A DNA stretch of 64,000 nucleotides from Lachnospiraceae bacterium MD308 (GTDB lineage: Bacteria > Bacillota > Clostridia > Lachnospirales > Lachnospiraceae): positions 1 through 64,000 of the forward strand of contig VIQU02000013.1 in NCBI GenBank assembly GCA_010206225.2. The letters are read 5' to 3'. Shown here piece by piece: positions 8,708 through 17,526 of the stretch (its first letter is position 1; every line of letters begins with the position of its first letter). Position numbers and translations under genes: made by a program. The notes beneath the pieces were generated by a model. The model was not told the DNA's origin. It made no database searches and saw only the letters and a list, made by a program, of their open reading frames with translations.

Positions 8708-10051
8708 TTATAAACTTTTCATCCACACCCGCTTCCGAAAGATAACCAGGCTTGCCGCCAGTCTTACACATTCCTCCAAAGACAATATAAAATATACATA
8801 TGTTACAGGCATTTTCAAGAAAAATGCAGCAAACACTCCAAGGGGAACCCCGAATATCCATGTCCCTGCCATGTCGATCCGCATAATATACTTCGTCTTC
8901 CCCCCGCTTCTTATGATGCCTCCTCCCAATATCATATTCTGAATCTTGACAGGTGCAACGACTGCATATACGATCAGCAGCTTTTTCGTAAGCTCCCTAA
9001 GTTCCGTTCCCACATTGTAAAATCTCACATACAGCGGACTTACCATTATCAAGGCCGCCGACAAAAGTAAAGAGCCGGCAAGTCCGCATATCATCATCTG
9101 TTTCGATTCGGCATAGGCCTTCTCATATTTTCCTTTTCCAAGGGACTTTCCGACCAAAATGCCTGCCGCCCGGGAAAGACCGCTAAGCGCTCCGATCATA
9201 AGCGTCTGTACCGGTATTGTCATCGTCATAGCAGCGCAGGCATCCGTCCCTATATTTCCGTAGATCGCCGTATACACATTCTCGCCCATTCCCCACAGAA
9301 ATTCACATGCCAGCATCGGACACAAGATACTAAGATACTGTCTTCCATATTCCCCAAAGCAGAATGTCTTCCCGTTTCCTTTTGCAAGGCTTAATTCTGT
9401 CTTTGCTCCCCGTTTTCTAATGCAGTCCCTAAAGAAGATCACTACGATCACGCATGAAAGAAGCTGCTATATCACGCTTGATAGCGCCGCTCCTCCCACT
9501 CCCAGCTCAGGAAATATCCATTTCCCGAAGATCAGCAGGTAATTCAGCCCGGTATTTAAAAACAGTGCAAAAATGCTTGCATACAGAGGCAGCATAGCTT
9601 CTTCCATACACCGTAGCAATGTCGTCACAATAGAACTTACAGCCATAGGGAGAAAAGACACGGATAAAATACCAAGATACCTAACTGCTGTCTTCCTTAC
9701 TGTCACATCCTTTGTATAAAGCCCCATGACCGTATCCGGACAATCCACGCAGATAATAAGAAAAACCGCCGCCACTGCTGCTGATAACACAAGACTTACG
9801 AAGAAACTCCTGCTTACCAGTTTGTCATCCTTTTTTCCCATATACTGAGAAATCATAATTCCGGCCGCCGACGCAACTGACGCAAGGACAATGGAATAGA
9901 GTGAAGCAAACTTTCCGCCAAGACCGATTCCAGCAATGCTTTTTCCTCCCAGCTGTCCGATCATCACCTGATCGATTACACTGAAGGAGGATTGAAGCAA
10001 AGACTGAAGCGTTACGGGAAGCGCAATTTTAAGTACTTTTTTCCGGAACAT
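8708..10051 (-). pseudogene. MATE-family multidrug/sodium antiporter interrupted by an amber stop
   Basis: The two halves of a 447-residue MATE exporter, the normal family length, lie in one continuous frame broken by a single TAG at 9464-9466: GAALSSVI, stop, QLLSCVIVVIFF. One base change (for example TCG to TAG, Ser) would restore it. The N-terminal half keeps SFSVIDQVMIGQLGGKSIAGIG and the C-terminal half keeps the mirrored ENVYTAIYGNIGTDACAAM. The start overlaps the end of the broken LacI gene by 23 nt, so the two formed an operon. A sequencing error or stop readthrough remains possible. Confidence 0.8.
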
Positions 10052-10935
10052 GTTTCACACTCCCCCGCTCCACCAGCGTAACAGGCAGCTTCACAATACC
10101 GCACTGCTCCCCTTTTTTGAGACTTTTTAATATGTTGATCGCCTTTTTTGCCCGCAGAGACACATCCTGTCTCACAGTGGTAAGGGACGGAATACTATAA
10201 TTGCAGACAGGGCTGTCATCAAATCCCACCACCGAGATATCCTCTGGCACAAATACACCCTTTCCTCTAAGATAATGAATCAGTTCAACTGCATAAAAGT
10301 CCGACATTGCAAAAATTGCCGTATATTCCAGAAGTTCCGGTTCCCTTTCCCGGTAAAGCTTCATACGTTCTTCCCTCTGTACAGATATTTTCATAAAGCT
10401 GACAGTCTCTGCTCCCATAGCATCCGAGCAGCCATCCATGCGCTCTGAGTCCATACCTGTAAAGCTGTCCGAAATACATAAAACCTTGCTGTGTCCCATG
10501 CTTTTCAAGTATCGTCCTACCTGACAGCCTCCATCATAATTATCAATGGTCACATTGCCGATTCCTTTCAGTTCTTGAAAGAATCCTTCATATACGACCG
10601 TCTTCACCATCATAAAAATATCCGGCCACGTCAATTTCCCGGGACAATACGTTTAAAGATGATGATATAAAACCATCCTCCAAGACATGGCCTTCATATT
10701 TTTCATGATCATTGATTACTACGCCGATAATTCCAGAGTCATTCTGCGCCAGCAGTATACCCGCCATACTTGGAATATAACCTCTCTTTTCCACAAGCTC
10801 CTGCACCCGTTTTATAGTCTCGTCGGAAACCCTTTTTCTCTTTCCATGAAGTACATTTGATACCGTTGCTGTACTTAATCCCAGTTCCTCAGCAATATCC
10901 GAAATTCTGACTCGTTCACTTTCCACCGCTGTCAT
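10029..10935 (-). pseudogene. second LacI-family regulator, frameshifted and internally deleted
   Basis: The N-terminal part (ISDIAEELGLSTATVSNVLHGK) and the C-terminal part (SVVGFDDSPVCNYSIPSLTTV) are in different frames. The switch occurs at a run of five T on the minus strand near 10616: with four T the frame reads GYFMMVKTV, as in intact relatives. Roughly 50-60 residues between that point and VTIDNYDGG are also missing compared with the intact LacI protein at 7.4 kb. The likely start is GTG at 10926 (11 nt from AGGAGG); the ATG at 10935 is too close to that site. It probably once controlled the MATE gene or malQ. Confidence 0.8.
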
Positions 10936-11080
10936 CTCCTCCTGCAAATCATATCCTAAACTTATACGCATCAGTAAATTTATTATAAGTATAAGCACCC
11001 ACCGGTGATTTTTCAAAGGTTAAACGCGTAACCCGTTCCAAAAATACAGGGTGGTTTTTGCATATATTACACAAATTCCA

Positions 11081-11109
11081 TTGCACTTTCAGAAAAAATA
11101 ATGTAAATT
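11081..11109 (+). promoter_or_regulatory. promoter of malQ
   Basis: TTGCAC at 11081-11086, 17-nt spacer, TAAATT at 11104-11109, reading into malQ. A short ACGCGT palindrome at 11024-11029 upstream could be part of a LacI-type site, but this is weak. Confidence 0.5.
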
Positions 11110-11176
11110 AAAGTTGTGTTTTTTGAGCGACCAGTTACTTTGGCACCAGCCAGAAAAGAACAAGGAGGTAACATAT

Positions 11177-12682
11177 ATGAGACGAACAGCAGGTATTCTG
11201 CTCCCTATTACCAGTCTGCCGTCACGGTACGGTATCGGCTGCTTTTCTAAGAGTGCCTATGATTTCATAGACTGGCTTAAGGCGGCAGGGCAGACCTACT
11301 GGCAGATTCTGCCCCTCGGCCCTACAAGCTACGGTGATTCCCCCTATCAGTCTTTTTCGACCTTTGCCGGGAACCCTTATTTCATCAGCTTAGACGCTCT
11401 CATTGCAGAGGGCGTACTTACCCGCGGGGAATGTGAAGCAGTTGATTTCGGAGATAAAGCAGATGATATTCAATACTCGAAGATTTACAATAACCGCTAT
11501 CCGTTGCTTCGCAAAGCGTATGAACGCAGCAATATTTCCGCCGATCCGGATTACAAGGCTTTTGCAGCCCAAAATGAATGGTGGCTTTCGGATTACGCTC
11601 TGTTTATGGCGGTTAAAAATCAATTTGACGAATCTTCGTGGGATCACTGGCCTCATGATATCCGCCTGCGCAAAGGCCCTGCTTTAAAGGAGTACCGAGA
11701 GAAGCTCCATTCCGAAGTCGAATTCCATCAATATATGCAGTTCAAATTTTTTGAACAATGGAATTCTTTAAAAACCTATGCCAACAGGAACGGTATCCGT
11801 TTTATCGGCGATATCCCTATCTACGTAGCGATGGACAGTGCAGATACGTGGGCGCATCCGGAACTATTTCAATTAGATGAGAACAACGTACCTCTCGCAG
11901 TGGCCGGCTGCCCGCCCGATGGATTCTCCGCAGATGGACAGCTCTGGGGCAATCCGCTTTACCGTTGGGATTACCATCAGGATACAGACTTTGAGTGGTG
12001 GATTTTGCGCCTTCGCTATTGTTTCCGCATGTATGATGTACTGCGGATCGATCATTTCCGCGGCTTCGATGAATATTATTCCATTCCTTACAAGGATACG
12101 TCCGCCGTTAACGGTCATTGGGAAAAGGGGCCTGGAATCAAGCTGTTCCAGCATATGGAAAAGGTTCTCGGGAGGCAGGAAGTAATCGCGGAGGATTTGG
12201 GCTACGTAACTGATTCTGTTCGCCAGCTTGTCCGCGACAGTGGTTTTCCGGGCATGAAAGTCTTAGAATTTGCCTTTGATTCCAGAGATTCCGGTTCCGC
12301 CAATGATTACCTTCCCCACAATTACATTGAAAACTGCATCGCCTATACCGGAACCCATGACAACGAAACGGTCACCGGCTGGTTTGACTCTATAACAGAA
12401 GCAGAACGGCAATTTGCAAGAGAATACCTGTGCGATCATTACACGCCGGTCGAATCGCTGTACAAATCATTTATTTCCCTTGTGATGAGGAGTAACGCCA
12501 AAACCTGCATTATTCCCATGCAAGATTATATGGGTCTTGGCAACCAGTGCCGTACAAACAAACCCTCTACCGTAGGTATTAACTGGAGATGGAGACTGAA
12601 AAAAGAAGATTTGTCAGAAGAACTTCACAAAGAAATACGCTCCGTCACAAGACGTTACGGAAGAATGAATCAAAGTATATAA
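11177..12682 (+). CDS. malQ: 4-alpha-glucanotransferase (amylomaltase)
   Basis: Cytoplasmic GH77 enzyme that transfers alpha-1,4-glucan segments between maltooligosaccharides. 501 residues from MRRTAGILLPITSLPS, preceded by AAGGAGGT; an upstream in-frame ATG at 11114 has no site. Family motifs are intact: SYGDSPYQSFSTFAGNP, the nucleophile Asp about residue 292 in LRIDHFRG, the acid/base Glu about residue 339 in VIAEDLGYV, and GTHDNETV near residue 395. It stands alone, divergent from the broken LacI gene and ended by a strong hairpin. It fits glycogen or maltodextrin metabolism alongside the GH13 locus. Confidence 0.95.
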   Translation: MRRTAGILLPITSLPSRYGIGCFSKSAYDFIDWLKAAGQTYWQILPLGPTSYGDSPYQSFSTFAGNPYFISLDALIAEGVLTRGECEAVDFGDKADDIQYSKIYNNRYPLLRKAYERSNISADPDYKAFAAQNEWWLSDYALFMAVKNQFDESSWDHWPHDIRLRKGPALKEYREKLHSEVEFHQYMQFKFFEQWNSLKTYANRNGIRFIGDIPIYVAMDSADTWAHPELFQLDENNVPLAVAGCPPDGFSADGQLWGNPLYRWDYHQDTDFEWWILRLRYCFRMYDVLRIDHFRGFDEYYSIPYKDTSAVNGHWEKGPGIKLFQHMEKVLGRQEVIAEDLGYVTDSVRQLVRDSGFPGMKVLEFAFDSRDSGSANDYLPHNYIENCIAYTGTHDNETVTGWFDSITEAERQFAREYLCDHYTPVESLYKSFISLVMRSNAKTCIIPMQDYMGLGNQCRTNKPSTVGINWRWRLKKEDLSEELHKEIRSVTRRYGRMNQSI

Positions 12683-12687
12683 TCAAA

Positions 12688-12741
12688 AACGTCATTGTTA
12701 CAGCCTTTATAAAAACATTCGGCAGCTATAACAATGACGTT
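12688..12741. terminator. convergent terminator between malQ and the alcohol dehydrogenase
   Basis: Perfect 13-bp arms AACGTCATTGTTA / TAACAATGACGTT, followed on the plus strand by CTTTTAATTT. Confidence 0.75.
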
Positions 12742-12759
12742 CTTTTAATTTAGAGTATC

Positions 12760-13785
12760 TTATTTTTCCGGCGAGATAATATATTTTCCGTTGGCGCGGA
12801 GTTTGGGACTGCCTAAGATCTCCGCCAGCTTATCAAGACCGCATACCTCATAAACCATACTGCTCACATCCAGACGCCCGGAATCAATCAGGTCGAGCGC
12901 CCTCTTCTGTGTATATGGATTAATGTAAGATGCTTTTAATTCCAGCTCCTTTTGAAAGATCTGGAAGGGCTTTACGGAAATGGTCTCATCCGGCTTCGTC
13001 AGTCCGAACATCATAACAACCGCCTTATTTCCCGCAATTTCAATCGCCTGCTCAATGGTGGAAGGACGTCCCACACACTCGATGACTGTATTTACCCATG
13101 TAATTCCTGCTTCAGCAAGACGGGCTTTCACATCCTCATGAATCGGATCAATACAGACATCTGCTCCCAATTGCTTTCCTACCTCTCTCTTATTCTCCAC
13201 AGGCTCTAACAGCGCAACCTTTGCAGCCCCGGCAAGCTTAGAAAGCTGCAGCATAAGAAGGCCGATCATTCCTCCGCCGATCACTACAACCTGATGTCCT
13301 GGATGGATGTTACACAGATCCATTCCATGAAGGCAGCATGCAACAGGCTCTGTCATAGCTCCCTGTTCAAAGGATGTATTCTCACCCAGCCTGTAGACCT
13401 GCCGTTCATTGACCGCACAGTATTCCGCAAAGCCGCCGTTCACTGTTGTGCCGTATCCTATCATATGTTCACAGTAATGCGCTACTCCGTTTCTGCAGGG
13501 TTCACAGGCACCGCAGTAACAATTCGGATCGATACATACTCTGTCTCCTGCTTTGTACGCTGTTACCTCCTCCCCCACTTCTGCAACAACACCTGAAAAC
13601 TCGTGTCCTAATATGGTTGGCGGGTTCACCTCTGCCGCTCCCTTATCTCCTTCGTAAATATGTACGTCCGTTCCGCATATGCCGCAGGCTTTTACCCGAA
13701 TCAGGACATCCTTCGGCCCAACCTTCGGCATTTCATGCTCTTCTACACGCAATTCATGTTTCCCATAAAATACAGCACTTTTCAT
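12760..13785 (-). CDS. zinc-dependent alcohol/polyol dehydrogenase (MDR superfamily)
   Basis: NAD(P)-dependent dehydrogenase of 341 residues, similar to sorbitol, threonine or butanediol dehydrogenases. The catalytic zinc site shows as CGICGTDVHIYEG and GHEFSGVV; the structural zinc lobe has the four-Cys set CYCGACEPCRNGVAHYC; the Rossmann motif is VIGGGMIGLLML. The start at MKSAVFYGKH has TGGAGGCA before it; the in-frame extension to 13887 is not supported. It is transcribed away from a ROK regulator across a perfect 27-bp palindrome, so it is probably controlled by that protein. The substrate is not determinable. Confidence 0.9.
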   Translation of the reverse strand: MKSAVFYGKHELRVEEHEMPKVGPKDVLIRVKACGICGTDVHIYEGDKGAAEVNPPTILGHEFSGVVAEVGEEVTAYKAGDRVCIDPNCYCGACEPCRNGVAHYCEHMIGYGTTVNGGFAEYCAVNERQVYRLGENTSFEQGAMTEPVACCLHGMDLCNIHPGHQVVVIGGGMIGLLMLQLSKLAGAAKVALLEPVENKREVGKQLGADVCIDPIHEDVKARLAEAGITWVNTVIECVGRPSTIEQAIEIAGNKAVVMMFGLTKPDETISVKPFQIFQKELELKASYINPYTQKRALDLIDSGRLDVSSMVYEVCGLDKLAEILGSPKLRANGKYIISPEK

Positions 13786-13919
13786 TTCACTGCCTCCATT
13801 TTCTTTTTGTTTATACTTACGTTTATATCTTAGTCGTAAGTTAAGTATATAACTTTTATCAGAAAATGTCCATAGAAAAAGATACAAAAAGATACAAAAT
13901 ACAGAAGTATTTTTAATTG

Positions 13920-13946
13920 CATTTTAATATCTGTCATATTAAAATG
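13920..13946. promoter_or_regulatory. perfect palindrome between dehydrogenase and ROK gene
   Basis: CATTTTAATAT, five bases, ATATTAAAATG: 11-bp perfect arms in the 240-nt divergent gap. A good candidate operator for the ROK regulator, acting on either or both genes. Confidence 0.55.
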
Positions 13947-14025
13947 TACTAGTGTATCCTAAACTAATTATCTACGTTTCGTGAAGGATAAGTTTTCAGT
14001 CTGCAAAATCACAGGAGAATGCCCT

Positions 14026-15159
14026 ATGGACAAGCAAGGATTAACTACGATCGAGCTAAAGAAGATAAATAAGGGAAAAGTCTACCACTATATCTATAAA
14101 GAAAGACTTACTTCCAAGATGCGCATCGTTACAGATCTGCAGATGGGACTTTCTACTGTCAGCCATAATCTTGCCATCTTAGAACAGGAAGGTCTGATCG
14201 AGCGGAATGGATTTTTTGATTCCACCGGAGGCAGGAAAGCACACGCAATTCGGATTGTCCCGGATGTACGCATTTCCATCGGCATAGGAATTCTGAAAGA
14301 TAGGATTCATCTGGCGTCCGTAGATTTATACGGGAAAGCTGTCTGCATGGACACGGTTTCCTTATCTTACAGTAATACAGAGAGTTACTACCGTAAGGCC
14401 GCAGAAAGTATTGAAAGATTTATTGACGGCCAGCATTACAAAAAGGAAAAGATTCTCGGAGTTTCGATTGCTGCACAAGGAATTATATCACCGGACGGTT
14501 CCAGTGTGACTTATGGAGCGATCATGGGTAACACAGATATGAAACTGACTGATTTTTCTGCCCGTCTTCCCTATCCATGCCGTCTGGAGCATGATTCCAA
14601 AGCCGCAGCATATCTGGAGCACTGGAATCATGAAACGCTTGACAGCGCCATTGTTCTGCTTCTGAACCAGAACTTAGGCGGCGCCATTATAACAAACCAT
14701 CAGGTGCATCAGGGACTTACTATGCACAGCGGAACTGTTGAACATATATGTGTAAATCCTGACGGAGCTTTATGTTATTGCGGAAACCACGGATGTCTCG
14801 AAACCTGTTGTTCTGCAAATGCACTGGAAGCTGCGGCCGGTATGCCTGCCGGGGAATTCTTTCCCCTGCTCAGAGAAGGCAAGAATCCTGAACTGTCCCA
14901 GATATGGGACACATACCTTAAGTATCTGGCTTTCGCTATGAGAAATCTGAATATGGTCATTGACAGTCCAATCATCATAAGCGGATATCTCGCTCCTTAC
15001 CTCATTGAAAAAGATATTGATTTTCTCATAAAAGAGATAAATCAATCTGCTCCTTTCGCTTTCAAAAAAGAGCATATTACCGTAGGGACTCATGGACAAT
15101 ATACCCCTGCTGTCGGAGCCGCGTTATTTTATATTGATCATTTTATACAATCTGTTTAA
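14026..15159 (+). CDS. ROK-family transcriptional regulator (NagC/XylR type)
   Basis: 377-residue regulator with an N-terminal winged helix (ITSKMR..LQMGLSTVSHNLAILEQEGLIER region, about residues 25-60) joined to a ROK sugar-kinase-like domain. The ROK zinc motif is seen as CYCGNHGCLE, with NQNLGGAII as the glucose-binding-type loop. The start at MDKQGLTTIELKKINKG follows AGGAGAA; an upstream GTG at 13981 is less likely. Transcribed divergently from the zinc dehydrogenase. The sugar ligand is unknown. Confidence 0.88.
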   Translation: MDKQGLTTIELKKINKGKVYHYIYKERLTSKMRIVTDLQMGLSTVSHNLAILEQEGLIERNGFFDSTGGRKAHAIRIVPDVRISIGIGILKDRIHLASVDLYGKAVCMDTVSLSYSNTESYYRKAAESIERFIDGQHYKKEKILGVSIAAQGIISPDGSSVTYGAIMGNTDMKLTDFSARLPYPCRLEHDSKAAAYLEHWNHETLDSAIVLLLNQNLGGAIITNHQVHQGLTMHSGTVEHICVNPDGALCYCGNHGCLETCCSANALEAAAGMPAGEFFPLLREGKNPELSQIWDTYLKYLAFAMRNLNMVIDSPIIISGYLAPYLIEKDIDFLIKEINQSAPFAFKKEHITVGTHGQYTPAVGAALFYIDHFIQSV

Positions 15160-15237
15160 CAGTCAGCCACTCACCATAAATTTCTCAACTTACTGAGATA
15201 TAAAAGAGATAACAGTCAAGAAAGGAAGAGAAGAATT

Positions 15238-16308
15238 ATGAGAAGAACGAAAAAGCAAATCCTTATGATAATGACGATTGTCATAGCGGTACTCACCATG
15301 ATGCCGAATACAGCGGAGGCGGCATCAAAGAATCCCCTCACCGTGTCTGTAAACGCAAAGAAACTTGCAGTGAAAAAATCCGCACAGCTTAAGGTAAAGT
15401 ATGGCAAGAAGAATGTAACGAAGAAGGCGAAGTATAAAACCAGCAGCAAGAAAATCGCAACTGTCAGCAAGTACGGCAAGATTGTAGCAAAGAAGGCCGG
15501 GAAAGTCACCATCACAGTAAAGTATAAAAACAAGACGAGGAAGGTAAAACTCACTATTGTAAAGCCGCCTGTAAAAAAGCAGCAAATAACAAGCAGCGTT
15601 ATAAAAATTACAGCCGATAAGGGAACTCATGTCCAGATCAGCGATCCCAAAATAGTTGTGAATGCAATGAAGCGGTTAACAGGACCGGAAGCTTTGATCG
15701 CATGCGGCAACTATTATAACAGTGTGCTCGAGAAGGCAACGGCAAAGGGTGAAAAGTGGGTATACTCCAACAGCAATAAATATGTCTTGCAGGGCGGGAC
15801 CTTTGATCAGATGCTCAAGGGGAAACTGCGCGGCGGAAACTGCGGTTCCATTGCAAACTGGGCATTCCGTGATATGGGCGTCATCAGCAGTAATCACGGC
15901 TTCTACGGCGACAGTACCGGAAGTATCCGGCATTATCATACAGGAACATTAACTGTGAAAGAGGAATTTGACAAAAACTGTATCATTATAAACGGAGACA
16001 AAAAATCTTTTGGAACACTTATGAAAGAAGGAAAGATTAAAACAGGGGATGTCATTATCGGGAAAAGCCATACATTTATTTACCGCGGTAACGGAACCGT
16101 ATTTGCCAGCGGACATGACGCGAAATGGCATACAGACAAATCTGTCGAAACGGATGATCCGAAAAAGGCAGTGTTTGAAACATGGGTAAGGACATATCAG
16201 GGGACTTCCAACGAACGGTTCAAGGTTTATTATATTATCAGACTAAAAAACAGCTTTGTTCCAGAGTATTACCGATCTAAAAACGGAAAGCTAGTAAAAA
16301 ACAAATAA
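15238..16308 (+). CDS. secreted protein with Lys-rich Ig-like module and NlpC/papain-like domain
   Basis: Exported protein of 356 residues: signal peptide MRRTKKQILMIMTIVIAVLT.. ending near AEA (about residue 25), then a very Lys-rich bacterial Ig-like (Big_2-type) module to about residue 105, then a domain with a Cys-His layout typical of NlpC/P60-type cysteine peptidases or amidases (Cys about 202 in GGNCGSIANWAF, His about 278 in GKSHTFIYRG). The family fit is by motif only. GGAAGAGAAGAATT precedes the ATG, and the gene stands alone. It may cleave peptidoglycan peptides at the surface (inference). Confidence 0.65.
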   Translation: MRRTKKQILMIMTIVIAVLTMMPNTAEAASKNPLTVSVNAKKLAVKKSAQLKVKYGKKNVTKKAKYKTSSKKIATVSKYGKIVAKKAGKVTITVKYKNKTRKVKLTIVKPPVKKQQITSSVIKITADKGTHVQISDPKIVVNAMKRLTGPEALIACGNYYNSVLEKATAKGEKWVYSNSNKYVLQGGTFDQMLKGKLRGGNCGSIANWAFRDMGVISSNHGFYGDSTGSIRHYHTGTLTVKEEFDKNCIIINGDKKSFGTLMKEGKIKTGDVIIGKSHTFIYRGNGTVFASGHDAKWHTDKSVETDDPKKAVFETWVRTYQGTSNERFKVYYIIRLKNSFVPEYYRSKNGKLVKNK

Positions 16309-16362
16309 GAAGAGCGTATCGCCAAAGATAGTATGCCAATATGGTCAGGTGGCTTAAAAAGA

Positions 16363-16409
16363 ATCATATCGGGATAATTATCAGTAATTCGATATTATCC
16401 CGATATGAT
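16363..16409 (-). terminator. terminator downstream of the Cys-rich small protein
   Basis: Perfect 16-bp inverted repeat ATCATATCGGGATAAT / ATTATCCCGATATGAT with a 15-nt loop, followed on the minus strand by TCTTTTTAAG. Confidence 0.7.
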
Positions 16410-16435
16410 GCACATGTTCACTGCGTTAACAGCAA

Positions 16436-16783
16436 CTAATTATCGTACAATTTGCGTTCATCTGTTCTGTCATCACAATCACTATCGCAGTCACAATCAA
16501 TAATAGCTTCATCTGCTTCCGCTCTTGCCCCAAAGATAATCGGAACTTCGATACGAAGTTTTTGGCTTACTGTAAATTTACAGATGTTTCCAGGGCCGCT
16601 GACGCAAGGGTTACATCCGGATGTAATAAGAGCGTTCCCCAAACATTTTGTTGTAGCATTGCCCACTTCTCCGAAGGCTTTGATTGTCACCGGTACGCAG
16701 ACATTTACATCCTGATATCCCATTGTCGGGCATCCGACCTGTTCAGTCTTACATTCTGTTTCTGGTTCAAAAAAATTTTCCAT
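16436..16783 (-). CDS. Cys-containing conserved small protein, unknown function
   Basis: 115 residues starting MENFFEPETECKTEQVGCPT, with AGGGAGA seven bases before the ATG. It contains VNVCVPVTIKAFGEVGNATTK and IPIIFGARAEADEA flanking a Cys-rich centre (CLG..CNPC..CKF), and ends in an Asp/Cys run CDCDSDCDD. I recognise the general pattern from clostridial genomes (VCVPVTI, EVPIIFGA) but not a function; spore-coat or surface roles are guesses. The same frame stays open upstream through 17242 across the tRNA-Pro gene. That extension is not credible near the tRNA, though the stretch LNLEDAISFLYQISEKNKQG is oddly protein-like. Confidence 0.6.
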   Translation of the reverse strand: MENFFEPETECKTEQVGCPTMGYQDVNVCVPVTIKAFGEVGNATTKCLGNALITSGCNPCVSGPGNICKFTVSQKLRIEVPIIFGARAEADEAIIDCDCDSDCDDRTDERKLYDN

Positions 16784-17121
16784 AAAAATGTCTCCCTGCT
16801 TATTTTTTTCTGATATCTGATATAAAAAACTGATGGCATCCTCCAGATTGAGGCCGTTATGTCCTTTATCCGGTTCATAGTGGAGGAATACCTCAATATC
16901 ATTATATTCATCAGTGCCTTTCATTGTTTCTGCATTTTTCAAAAAAGATATCAGTTGAGTGGAATTCAATAATACTTGATTGCCTGCCAGACGATTTTTA
17001 ATAACATTTTTAGTACTGGGTAAAATATAGAAGATTTTAAAGAGTTTTCGGATATGCTTTAAAAATATAAAAACACCCCAAAGCCAGTAAACATAAAGCT
17101 TTGAGGTATCTTTCTCGAAAA

Positions 17122-17195
<74 letters not shown>

Positions 17196-17246
17196 TTATG
17201 TAACCGGATACTTAATATAACAATATCCGGCGCCTCTGCCAAGGAA

Positions 17247-17317
17247 CTACGGATAGAGGACTCGAACCTCTACTAACAGAGTCAGAGTCTGCTGTGCTGC
17301 CATTACACCAATCCGCA
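17247..17317 (-). tRNA. tRNA-Gln, anticodon CTG
   Basis: Minus-strand cloverleaf: acceptor TGCGGAT/ATCCGTA, anticodon stem GCAGA/TCTGT with loop CTCTGAC (anticodon CTG), T-loop GTTCGAGTC. It lies 51 nt upstream of tRNA-Pro and is probably co-transcribed with it. Confidence 0.9.
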
Positions 17318-17416
17318 TTACTTGTCCTAGCGAACATATATTATTATAACAAGTATTTATAAAAAATCAAGTGTTTTTTTAAATTTTTTTCTGTTTTCTT
17401 AAATTTTTTTATTGTT

Positions 17417-17445
17417 TTGACAATGTACCCAAAAAGGTCTATGAT
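17417..17445 (+). promoter_or_regulatory. promoter of ddl
   Basis: TTGACA at 17417-17422, 17-nt spacer, TATGAT at 17440-17445. A small inverted repeat CCATAAATA/TATTTATGG (about 17472-17495) lies in the leader. Confidence 0.7.
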
Positions 17446-17526
17446 ACATTTAGTTGAATTTGGCCATCTCTCCATAAATATCGCATATATTTATGGAAAA
17501 GGCATTACGCAAGAAAGGATAATCAT

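Noticed and set aside
15216-15630. Phe-rich minus-strand frames opposite the secreted NlpC-like gene
   Set aside because: Antisense of the Lys-rich module; AAG/AAA codons read as CTT/TTT give hydrophobic nonsense.
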